Assembly (NCBI GenBank): GCA_905235675.1
Contig: CAJONC010000010.1
Coordinates: 1-44,723 of the forward strand
Length of the DNA: 44,723 bases
Direction: 5' to 3'
Source: an uncultured Bacteroidales bacterium
GTDB lineage: Bacteria; Bacteroidota; Bacteroidia; Bacteroidales; UBA932
Shown: one piece after another, positions 1 through 10,161 of the stretch
How the letters are laid out: each line of letters starts with the position of its first letter
Numbering within the stretch: position 1 is the stretch's first letter
Program-made: the position numbers and the translations under genes
Notes under the pieces: model-generated
The model's input: only the letters and a program-made list of their open reading frames with translations
Told to the model about the DNA's origin: nothing
Database searches by the model: none

Positions 1-252
1 AAGATTTCTGAAAAAATAGCACCATTCCTCCAATTTGTTGTCGGAAATCCCCGCGGGAGCCTTGATTCTGGGGAGCTCCAGCATGTAGAGCCGCATCTGT
101 GTGCCGAAGGGCTCCGCGGTCTCCGTCTCCCTGAAATCGTACCGGAACAGGACCTTGTCGTCGGGAACGCGCCCGTGGCGGGTGACGAAACTGAGTATGG
201 CGATGACGAAAAAATGTCGAAAAGATAAAAAACAGATATTTCGACATAATTT
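1..252 (-). pseudogene. PD-(D/E)XK nuclease family transposase remnant, 5'-truncated
   Basis: The minus strand is open from 252 to the left edge but has no start codon, and an in-frame stop lies at 253-255. From about 214 leftwards the translation reads FFVIAILSF, then a Y-D-F-R-E-T-E-T stretch, then LELPRI and LEEWCYFFRNL. This order (hydrophobic 'IAILSF' strand, R-x-T-E-T, ELP-K/R-hydrophobic, L-x-x-W-x-Y-F) is typical of the C-terminal half of Rpn/PDDEXK_2 'transposase' nucleases, which are often 250-300 residues. The N-terminal half with the nuclease core is missing, so this is probably a dead remnant. Its 3' end lies outside the window. Confidence 0.6.
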
Positions 253-278
253 TTATTATGCAACTTCTGCCGGGCATG

Positions 279-309
279 ATTGCATTATGACGTAATCATT
301 CTATCTTTG
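279..309 (+). promoter_or_regulatory. Bacteroidota-type promoter of the 334-1053 gene
   Basis: A -7 box TATCTTTG lies at 302-309, with ATTG (one mismatch to the -33 TTTG) at 279-282 and a 19-bp spacer. The start codon follows 24 bp after the -7 box, giving a short leader. Confidence 0.55.
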
Positions 310-333
310 CAATGGAGAATAATCTGTCAGACA

Positions 334-1053
334 ATGAAACGGTTTTTAATTTTTGTCATGCTGTTTTTGGCTGCGGCCTCGACGCTGGCGGCACAGGATA
401 TCATACAAACAAGGAAAGGTGCTTTGATTGAGGCGACCGCTGTTATTTTCGGCCCTTCGCGCATCAGCTACAAGCTTTACAGCGAGCCTTCCGGCGAAAT
501 GTATTTCATTGATACCGACCAGGTCGCGAAGATTTATTTCGAGAATGGTGAAAAGATGGATCTGCTGGTATCTTCTTCAATGGGCGACAGCAAATATTAT
601 TCGAATCTGCGGCATTATTTCAATCCTTCGCAGTATGTGCCTATGCAGGGTGATCCTTACAATCCCACGCTGATGGGTGTTACATCTTTCATTATCCCAG
701 GCCTCGGGCAGTGCCTGGAAGGGGAGTGGGGCACAGGAGCACTGATGTTAATCGGAGAGGCGTCCCTTGCTTATATGGTTTACGCGAGCCTGCAGACGCA
801 GAACAAGGTATACGAGGACACGGGTCAGTCCTCGCAGACCGTGCAGGTAAGGGTGCATGCAACGGTAGGGACGGTTTTCGCCGTTGCAGGCCTCCTGGCG
901 CTGAATTCTTTCTCGGCTTACGATGCTGTCAGGATAGCGAAGGTGAAGAATATGCACCACCAGTCGCTTACCGTTGCCCCCGACCTCGGTTTCGTGGAAA
1001 CGCCTGCCGGTCTGTCCGCAGCGCCTTCCCTCTCGCTCCGCATCAATTTCTGA
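334..1053 (+). CDS. Exported envelope protein with C-terminal membrane-type PGLGQ region
   Basis: The product has 239 residues. It begins with a clear signal peptide (MKRFLIFVMLFLAAASTLAAQ), which decides the start at 334 over the in-frame ATG at 280. Residues about 22-75 follow a pattern common in exported Bacteroidota proteins: D-I-I-x-T-x-x-G-x-x-I, then I-x-Y-K, then I-x-Y-x-N-G. The C-terminal half has a PGLGQ motif followed by G-E-W-G-T-G and two or three hydrophobic segments, as in DUF5683-like proteins. The function is unknown; attachment to the cell envelope is the safest reading. It converges on the lipoprotein gene ending at 1069. Confidence 0.8.
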   Translation: MKRFLIFVMLFLAAASTLAAQDIIQTRKGALIEATAVIFGPSRISYKLYSEPSGEMYFIDTDQVAKIYFENGEKMDLLVSSSMGDSKYYSNLRHYFNPSQYVPMQGDPYNPTLMGVTSFIIPGLGQCLEGEWGTGALMLIGEASLAYMVYASLQTQNKVYEDTGQSSQTVQVRVHATVGTVFAVAGLLALNSFSAYDAVRIAKVKNMHHQSLTVAPDLGFVETPAGLSAAPSLSLRINF

Positions 1054-1068
1054 TGCACGGATCATCCT

Positions 1069-2148
1069 TTATTTCCTGTAATCACTGAGCTTTTGCAGTC
1101 CGGGCAGTTTGTAGTAGGATTCTACGATATCGCCGCGCAGGTAGACTGAAGTCCCGAGAAGTCCCGGGTTGTCCACAAGGTTAAGGGCGTCGCGTATATC
1201 GCCCTGAGGCAGTTGGACGCTCATGCATTTGCTGCGGTCCTTCTCGCCGGGGGAGGCTGCAAGTACCAGGTTCGTTCTGGAAGAAAATGGGGCGGTAAAG
1301 GAACAGGAAGAAGAAGTCAGGTCTCCTCCCGCTATGTAACCGTACACCCATACGTCCGTGCTGCCGGCAAGTTTACGGGCCTCGTTTACCCCGAAGGCTC
1401 CCGATGGATACCCGTTGGAAGGTGTGTCGCCGGAGTGGTCGCCCCCGTCGTAAGCATAGGAATTTTCGGTCCAGACTCTTGTGGTGTCGGTGCGGAGCGA
1501 AATCCCCAGGCCGTTTACCGGAACTGCAAGGGGAACATTCTCGGAGGTGGTCAGCCTGAGGGTAAACATCTGGGAGGCACCGAGTTCCGTAGTATAAATG
1601 GTCCTGGTGCCGGAATCGCCGCCCATCAGCAGGGCAATTTTCCCGGGCAGGAAGTATGCAGTGCGGGTTTCGCTGAAACTGTATGCCAGTGTTCCCTGGG
1701 TGCAGCGCAGGTACATGGGATTGTCGCGGTACAGGGCGATGAAGCTTTCGCTCGGAAGTATGGTGAGCCCTGCGTTTATCTGGCTGCACACAAGTTCAGT
1801 TTCCTGGATCTGCCCCTGCTGCAGGGAGATGTGACGGGAATCTCCGAAGACAGGGGTGTCGTACAGCGGCAGATCGAATTCTTCAGTGTATGCGTCCACC
1901 GTATAATCTCCGGCTGCCAGTTCGATTGCAAGGGGGGCATAGTCCCAGATGCAGGAAAAGACGGTTTTGCCGTTGGAGTTGCGTATGCGCAGGGTGTATT
2001 CGTAATCGTCGGATGCGCGCGTGGCGCTTTCATCGCGAAGCGACAGCAGCAGAAGGGCCGTTTCGGTGTCGGTGGTGACGGGCTTGAAACAGGATGAAAG
2101 TATGCAGGCGGGGACGAGCGCCGGAAGGAGAAGATGTGAGATTTTCAT
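1069..2148 (-). CDS. DUF4493-like lipoprotein
   Basis: The product has 359 residues. The start is set at MKISHLLLPALVPACILSSC, a lipoprotein signal peptide with the lipidated Cys near residue 20; an upstream in-frame ATG at 2184 would spoil the signal peptide. The N-terminal third (D-Y-T-V-D-A-Y, a later Y-D-T-P-V-F-G, Q-x-G-Q, then A-G-L-T-I) resembles DUF4493, a beta-rich domain in surface lipoproteins of gut Bacteroidales. The remainder is not recognised. Related proteins often occur near fimbrial or adhesin loci, but here it stands alone. A minus-strand -7-like TAGATTTG (2174 to 2167) lies just upstream of the start. Confidence 0.75.
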   Translation of the reverse strand: MKISHLLLPALVPACILSSCFKPVTTDTETALLLLSLRDESATRASDDYEYTLRIRNSNGKTVFSCIWDYAPLAIELAAGDYTVDAYTEEFDLPLYDTPVFGDSRHISLQQGQIQETELVCSQINAGLTILPSESFIALYRDNPMYLRCTQGTLAYSFSETRTAYFLPGKIALLMGGDSGTRTIYTTELGASQMFTLRLTTSENVPLAVPVNGLGISLRTDTTRVWTENSYAYDGGDHSGDTPSNGYPSGAFGVNEARKLAGSTDVWVYGYIAGGDLTSSSCSFTAPFSSRTNLVLAASPGEKDRSKCMSVQLPQGDIRDALNLVDNPGLLGTSVYLRGDIVESYYKLPGLQKLSDYRK

Positions 2149-2274
2149 GACAAATAATTTTTTGTGCAAATCTACACAGCCCAAAAATCAAAATACCCGC
2201 AAAAACACATAAATCCCGGTAGGTAAAAAATCTTTTTAAGCGTTTTTTATGTGTGGTGGAGACTAAAAAATTCA

Positions 2275-2303
2275 CGGGGACCCGCATCACTGCGAGCACC
2301 CCG
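2275..2303. ncRNA. Candidate structured RNA element (hairpin), unnamed
   Basis: CGGGG (2275-2279) pairs with CCCCG (2299-2303), and CGCA (2283-2286) pairs with TGCG (2291-2294) around a TCAC loop, leaving a small internal loop. It is the only G+C-rich patch in an A+T-rich gap and is followed by a low-complexity TAACCTAAACTTAAACT tract. It could be part of a leader or a small RNA. Strand and function are undetermined. Confidence 0.3.
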
Positions 2304-2371
2304 CTACTTAACCTAAACTTAAACTATGAAAAACTTCGTGGCAAATATATGTTTTTTTTCTCAATTTGCGT

Positions 2372-2379
2372 TATTTTTG
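2372..2379 (+). promoter_or_regulatory. -7 box of the M16 peptidase gene
   Basis: TATTTTTG matches the Bacteroidota -7 consensus TAnnTTTG. The expected -33 position is T-rich but has no exact TTTG. The start codon lies 45 bp downstream. Confidence 0.4.
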
Positions 2380-2424
2380 TATGAAAAATGTACATACTAT
2401 AAGAAGTTGTCAATCAAATTTATA

Positions 2425-5325
2425 ATGAAAAAAGTCGTAATGCTGGCTGCCGCAGTTGCGGCGGCCCTTCTTTCCGTCTCATGCAGCCGCTATGAAAAAG
2501 TGGCCGGAGACCCTATGAATTCAAGAATTTATACCCTCGACAACGGTCTAAAGATTTACATGACCGTGAACAAAGAGGAACCCAGGATCCAGACTTATGT
2601 TGCCGTGAGGGTGGGAGGCAAGAACGATCCCAAGGAGACCACAGGTCTCGCCCACTATTTCGAACACCTCATGTTCAAGGGCACCGAGCAGTTCGGCACC
2701 CGTGACTATGAGGCCGAAAAGCCTTATCTGGACGAAATCGAGAGCCTTTACGAGGAATACCGTACAATCACCGACCCCGAAGAGCGCAAGGCCTTCTATC
2801 ACAAGATAGACTCTGTAAGCTATCTCGCGTCGCAGCTTGCGATTCCCAACGAATACGACAAGATGATGAGCATGATAGGCGCCCGCGGAACCAACGCCTG
2901 GACATCTTACGATGAAACCGTCTACACCGAGGACATTCCCTCCAATCAGGTGGAGAACTGGGCTAAAATCCAGGCCGACCGCTTCCGTCACAATGTAATC
3001 CGAGGATTCCACACCGAGCTTGAGGCTGTCTACGAGGAGTACAACATGAACCTTACCTCCGACAACCGCAAACTCTTCGAATCCATCTACGCCAGCCTCT
3101 TCCCCCATCATCCCTACGGCACCCAGACCGTACTCGGCACCCAGGAACAGCTGAAGAATCCTTCGATCGTGAACATCAAGCGCACCTTCGAGACTTACTA
3201 CCGCCCCAACAACATCGCCATCTGCATGTCCGGCGACTTTAACCCCAAGCAGGTGGTGAAAATCATTGAAAAGTACTTCGGCGACTGGGAACCCAACCCC
3301 GATATTCCCAAACTCGAATATGAGCCGGAAGAACCCATCACCGAGCCCGTCGTGAAGGAAGTTTACGGCCTTCAGGCCGAGATGATGGCAATGGGATGGC
3401 GCCTGCCCGGCAGCACCGACCTTCAGACTTCGGCAGTAGCGGAGATAACTTCCAGCATACTCAGCAACGGACAGGCCGGCCTGATAGACCTCGACATCAA
3501 CCAGCAGCAGAAGGCCATGTACATGGGTGCAATATTCAACTCCCAGCCCGACTACAGCATGTTCATCGCAATGGGTATGCCCAAGCAGGGCCAGAGCCTT
3601 GACGAAGTCAAAGACCTTGCACTCGAAGAAGTCGCGAAGCTGCGCGCAGGTGAGTTCGACGAAGAGCTGATAAGCTCCACTATAAATAACATACGCTTGC
3701 AGAAAATGCGTCAGCTCGAAAGCAACCGCGCCCGTGCGAACATGTTCGTGGACGCATTCATAGCCGGAATCGACTGGAAGGATGCCGCCCTCGACATCGA
3801 ACGCTACAGCAAAGTGAGCAAGCAGGACGTGGTGGACTTCGCAAACGAATATCTGCTCGACAGCAACTATGCCGTTTCCTACAAGCGTCAGGGCATAGAC
3901 GAGAGCCAGAAGAAGATAGAGGCTCCTGAAATCACTCCCATAGCCACAAACCGCGACGAGCGCAGCGCCTTCCTTGAAGAGATTGCCGCAACTGAGGTCA
4001 AACCCATCGAACCTGTGTTCGTGGACTTCGAAAAGGATATGGGCAGCTTCGCCCTCTGCGAGGGTGTCAACGTACTCTACAAGAAGAACGAACTCAACGA
4101 CATCGCCACAATCAACTTCATCTTCAACCGTGGCACGGAGGATGTGCCCGCGCTCAATTACGCCTTCGACTACATCTCCTATCTCGGCACTCCCGAACTC
4201 AGCAGCCAGGACATCGCCCGAAAGATGTACGACCTCGCCTGCGACTTCAGCATTAGCGCGGGAGCCCACAACAGCACGCTGCGTATCAGCGGCCTCAGTG
4301 AGAATATCCCGGAGGCGGTCAGTGTGGTTGAGAACTTGATTTACAATGCAGTACCGGATGAGGACATCCTTGCCAACTGCAAATCCGACGCCCTCAAGAG
4401 TCGCATCGACAACAAGGCCAACCAGAGGGCCTGCTCCGGCGCATTGCAGCGCTATCTCTTCTTCGGCCCCGAATTCATCAGGAACACTACATTGAGCAAT
4501 GACGCCCTGCTCGCCCTCAGTTCCGAAGACCTGCTCGGCGCCGTCCGCGAACTTGCAGGCAAGGGCCACGAGGTGCTCTACTACGGCCCCGCTTCCGAAA
4601 AGGATGTGAAGAAGATGCTTGCAGAGGTTCATACGGTAGGGGAGAATCCCGAAGTGCTCGAGGAGCAGTTCACCAAACGCCAGCCCAGCGACAAGTCCGA
4701 GGTCATCCTGGCTCCATACGACTCCAAGCAGTTCCAATACATCCAGTACACGGATCTGGGAGGCAGTTTCGACCCTGCGGCAAGCGCGGGAATCGATATC
4801 TACAATGAATACTTCGGCGGAGGCATGAACGGAATAGTGTTCCAGGAAATGCGCGAAACCCGCGGACTTGCATACAGCGCCTATGCCTATCTCGGCGAGC
4901 CTTCGGATCCTGTGAACGGATATATGTTCTATGCCTACATAGCCAGCCAGAACGACAAGCTGCGCGCCGCATCCGAGGGATTCAAAGAGATTATAGAAAA
5001 TTTGCCGGAGAGCGAAAGCGCCTTTGCGATTGCCAAAGACGGCATAATCTCGCGTATGCGGACCAAGCGCACTACCGGAATGTCCGTGCTCAACCTTTAC
5101 CGTGAATGCCGCAGGCTCGGCCTCGACGAACCCACCGACAAGGCTGAGTTCGAGGCCCTGCGGGATATGACTCTGGAAGATGTGAAAACCGTTCAGCAGC
5201 AGTGGGTTGCGGGGCGCAACTATGTGTATGCGATCCTTGGGGACCCTGCCGATCTGGACAAGGATTTCCTCCGGACGCTCGGTCCGGTACGCAATGTGAG
5301 TCTCGAGGAAGTGTTCGGATATTAA
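2425..5325 (+). CDS. M16 family zinc metallopeptidase, lipoprotein
   Basis: The product has 966 residues. It starts MKKVVML with a lipoprotein signal peptide; the likely lipidated residue is Cys20 in LLSVSC. The inverted zinc motif H-Y-F-E-H is at 77-81 and a downstream E-A-V-Y-E-E-Y supplies the third ligand, so the first M16 domain should be catalytic. The second half (G-G-M-N-G-I-V-F-Q-E-M-R, then R-G-L-A-Y-S-A) is the usual inactive partner M16 domain on the same chain. Two M16 units in about 950 residues is normal for Bacteroidota pitrilysin-like peptidases. It probably degrades peptides in the periplasm or at the outer membrane. The tRNA on the opposite strand begins 4 bp past the stop. 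Confidence 0.93.
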   Translation: MKKVVMLAAAVAAALLSVSCSRYEKVAGDPMNSRIYTLDNGLKIYMTVNKEEPRIQTYVAVRVGGKNDPKETTGLAHYFEHLMFKGTEQFGTRDYEAEKPYLDEIESLYEEYRTITDPEERKAFYHKIDSVSYLASQLAIPNEYDKMMSMIGARGTNAWTSYDETVYTEDIPSNQVENWAKIQADRFRHNVIRGFHTELEAVYEEYNMNLTSDNRKLFESIYASLFPHHPYGTQTVLGTQEQLKNPSIVNIKRTFETYYRPNNIAICMSGDFNPKQVVKIIEKYFGDWEPNPDIPKLEYEPEEPITEPVVKEVYGLQAEMMAMGWRLPGSTDLQTSAVAEITSSILSNGQAGLIDLDINQQQKAMYMGAIFNSQPDYSMFIAMGMPKQGQSLDEVKDLALEEVAKLRAGEFDEELISSTINNIRLQKMRQLESNRARANMFVDAFIAGIDWKDAALDIERYSKVSKQDVVDFANEYLLDSNYAVSYKRQGIDESQKKIEAPEITPIATNRDERSAFLEEIAATEVKPIEPVFVDFEKDMGSFALCEGVNVLYKKNELNDIATINFIFNRGTEDVPALNYAFDYISYLGTPELSSQDIARKMYDLACDFSISAGAHNSTLRISGLSENIPEAVSVVENLIYNAVPDEDILANCKSDALKSRIDNKANQRACSGALQRYLFFGPEFIRNTTLSNDALLALSSEDLLGAVRELAGKGHEVLYYGPASEKDVKKMLAEVHTVGENPEVLEEQFTKRQPSDKSEVILAPYDSKQFQYIQYTDLGGSFDPAASAGIDIYNEYFGGGMNGIVFQEMRETRGLAYSAYAYLGEPSDPVNGYMFYAYIASQNDKLRAASEGFKEIIENLPESESAFAIAKDGIISRMRTKRTTGMSVLNLYRECRRLGLDEPTDKAEFEALRDMTLEDVKTVQQQWVAGRNYVYAILGDPADLDKDFLRTLGPVRNVSLEEVFGY

Positions 5326-5329
5326 AGAG

Positions 5330-5400
5330 AGCAGGATAAGGGAGTCGAACCCTCCTCCTTGGCTTGGGAAGCCAATGCACTACCGATGTGCTAATCCTGC
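5330..5400 (-). tRNA. tRNA-Gly(CCC)
   Basis: On the minus strand the 7-bp acceptor stem GCAGGAT/ATCCTGC closes a cloverleaf: D arm GCAC/GTGC, anticodon stem TTGGC/GCCAA with loop TTCCCAA (anticodon CCC), and a T arm with loop TTCGACT. It is 71 nt with discriminator T and no encoded CCA. It reads GGG glycine codons. Confidence 0.93.
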
Positions 5401-5428
5401 AAATGCGAATGCAAACATAGGCAAAATT

Positions 5429-5458
5429 TTTGTAATAGCCAATTATTCGTTAAATTTG
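5429..5458 (+). promoter_or_regulatory. secA promoter
   Basis: TTTG at 5429-5432 and TAAATTTG at 5451-5458 are separated by 18 bp, a near-perfect Bacteroidota sigma-ABfr promoter. The start codon lies 23 bp after the -7 box. This is one of the best promoters in the window. Confidence 0.7.
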
Positions 5459-5480
5459 CAGACTATACATTTTATTTTAT

Positions 5481-8753
<3,273 letters not shown>

Positions 8754-8777
8754 TTGCAACAAAAAACAGATCAATAT

Positions 8778-9197
8778 ATGAGTATCAACAGCAAACCTGC
8801 TTCCTCATCTTCAGTGGATGTGAATGATGTCAGCCACATTTCGGCTGCAACCATCATCAAAGGAGAACTCTCCTCGCTTACCGATATCCGTGTAGACGGC
8901 ATCGTGGAGGGTAAAGTTTATTCGAAAGGCAAAGTCGTGGTGGGTGAGAATGCACAGCTTGCCGGCACCCTGGCATGCAACAATGTCGATTTCTGGGGAA
9001 AGATGGACGGAGACATCTATGTCAAGGACACTTTCTCCCTCAAGGGCACCGCATCCGTCAACGGGAATATCCATGTGCGCCGTTTCCAGGTGGAGATGGG
9101 CGCCCAGATCAACGGCACCTGCGCAATGATTACTGAAGACGACTACGACAAGTTCGTCGAGGACGTCATTACCACGGAAGTTCCCGTCTCGGAGTAG
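8778..9197 (+). CDS. Bactofilin family protein
   Basis: The product has 139 residues. A low-complexity N-terminal tail (about 25 residues, Ser-rich) precedes a right-handed beta-helix core with short repeating strands (G-E-L-S-S, V-D-G-I-V-E-G-K-V, V-V-V-G-E-N-A-Q-L-A-G, G-K-M-D-G-D-I-Y-V). This is the bactofilin (DUF583) pattern. Bactofilins polymerise without nucleotide into membrane-associated filaments that position cell-wall or polar machinery. ATG 8778 is preferred to a TTG at 8754 directly after the secA stop. It lies 24 bp downstream of secA and is probably co-transcribed. Confidence 0.9.
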   Translation: MSINSKPASSSSVDVNDVSHISAATIIKGELSSLTDIRVDGIVEGKVYSKGKVVVGENAQLAGTLACNNVDFWGKMDGDIYVKDTFSLKGTASVNGNIHVRRFQVEMGAQINGTCAMITEDDYDKFVEDVITTEVPVSE

Positions 9198-9205
9198 ACT
9201 TCCGA

Positions 9206-9583
9206 TCAATAAGCAATTTCGGGAGCCCGTCTGATATTATACAGGCGGGCTTCCGTCATATTGTAGCATATATCGAAGCAGCTGTAGACGTCGCGTCCCC
9301 CGCGCGGGCGCCTGTGCCCTGTGATATAGTTCACGACGAAACCCATTTCCACGAGGGTGGAAAGGGCCGCTTTGTCGCTGCCGGTGTCCAGGATCAGTTC
9401 CAGAATCTTGTAATTGTTCCACAGAATGCCGAATACCCTGTTGCGTTTGCGCCTCTCCGCGCCCGAGATCCGGTTGTGGTATTCATTCTTGCACCGTGAG
9501 CAGCAGAAGAGTTTGTCGGGCCTTCCTGAAATCGGCTTTCCGCAGTTGAGGCAGCATTGCGCCTCCGTTTGATTTTCTTTCAT
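9206..9583 (-). CDS. Small zinc-ribbon protein of unknown function
   Basis: The product has 125 residues. The N-terminus has C-C-L-N-C-G-K-P-I, then F-C-C-S-R-C-K-N-E-Y-H-N, a two-knuckle zinc ribbon seen at the start of many small Bacteroidota proteins. The C-terminal 80 residues (I-L-W-N-N-Y-K-I-L-E, then M-G-F-V-V-N-Y-I-T-G) form a helical domain with no catalytic motif that I recognise. I start at ATG 9583, which puts the first zinc Cys at about residue 10. The gene is convergent with the bactofilin (8-bp gap). Its leader contains the inverted repeat at 9609-9632. Confidence 0.75.
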   Translation of the reverse strand: MKENQTEAQCCLNCGKPISGRPDKLFCCSRCKNEYHNRISGAERRKRNRVFGILWNNYKILELILDTGSDKAALSTLVEMGFVVNYITGHRRPRGGRDVYSCFDICYNMTEARLYNIRRAPEIAY

Positions 9584-9608
9584 GGCATTTTTTCTTTTTC
9601 CGCTAATA

Positions 9609-9632
9609 TGCACTTGTTCAGGCACAAGTGCA
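9609..9632. promoter_or_regulatory. Perfect 9-bp inverted repeat, possible operator or leader hairpin
   Basis: TGCACTTGT (9609-9617) and ACAAGTGCA (9624-9632) are perfectly complementary around the 6-base spacer TCAGGC. The repeat lies 26 bp before the zinc-ribbon gene start on the minus strand and about 180 bp before ssb. It has no U-tract, so an operator or leader hairpin is more likely than a terminator. Confidence 0.4.
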
Positions 9633-9813
9633 AGAAATTTTAAAAAACAAAATTCAAAATTATACGTTTCTTTATTTTTTAACTTTTTTTCAACGGAAAG
9701 ATAAAAAACATAAATCGACATAAGAAACAGAAAAAAGTGAAAAATGTTTTCGACGATTCCTTGGTGTTTCGCTCCGGGTCCATTTCCTTTGCAGCAGACC
9801 AAAACAAACGAAA

Positions 9814-10161
9814 ATGGAACAGATAAACAAAGTCGAACTCAGAGGTCTCGTGGGGCTCGTGAAGCTTCAGGAGATAGGTGGCAAGAAGGTGGCGAGGTTC
9901 ACCGTGGCCACCAGCAGCGCCTACACCGACCGCAACGGTGCGGCGAACATCGAAACACAGTGGCATAATGTCAATGCCTGGGAAGGAAAGAACGTAACTT
10001 GTCTTTCCGAACTGGGAAAGGGGAACAAGGTACAGGTAAGCGGTCGTATACGCTACAACAAGTTCCTGGGCAGCGACCAGCAGGAGCACTACTCGACGGA
10101 AATCCTTGCAAACAGGGTTAACATTATCGACAGTGACGATGCGCTTCTGTGTGAGATGTAG
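9814..10161 (+). CDS. ssb: Short single-stranded DNA-binding protein
   Basis: The product has 115 residues and is almost only an OB fold: K-V-E-L-R-G near the start, A-R-F-T-V-A-T, then W-H-N-V-N-A-W-E-G-K and G-N-K-V-Q-V-S-G-R-I-R-Y. It lacks the acidic C-terminal tip (D-D-D-I-P-F type) with which replicative SSB binds partners, ending in ...DDALLCEM instead. A short SSB-like protein of this kind is common in Bacteroidota beside a longer SSB, so this is probably not the main replication SSB. Its last 23 bases overlap the start of the fimbrial operon. Confidence 0.88.
   Translation: MEQINKVELRGLVGLVKLQEIGGKKVARFTVATSSAYTDRNGAANIETQWHNVNAWEGKNVTCLSELGKGNKVQVSGRIRYNKFLGSDQQEHYSTEILANRVNIIDSDDALLCEM

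Larger units (their letters stand above)
2149..2424. other. Divergent regulatory gap with hairpin
   Basis: This A+T-rich gap separates the DUF4493-like lipoprotein (left) from the M16 peptidase (right). It holds a minus-strand -7-like box (2167-2174), a two-part hairpin at 2275-2303, a T8 run at 2352-2359 and a plus-strand -7 box TATTTTTG at 2372-2379, 45 bp before the M16 start. In-frame ATG 2326 upstream of M16 would add 33 residues in front of a good signal peptide, so I do not count it as coding. Confidence 0.5.

Noticed and set aside
2548..4737. Long open frame (729 codons) on the minus strand inside the M16 peptidase gene
   Set aside because: It is a shadow of codon bias: the plus frame has a signal peptide and complete zinc motif, while the minus frame shows no motif and odd residue use.
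9206..9280. Inverted repeat GGGAGCCCG/CGGGCTTCC as terminator of the secA transcript
   Set aside because: It lies within the zinc-ribbon coding end and has no U-tract.
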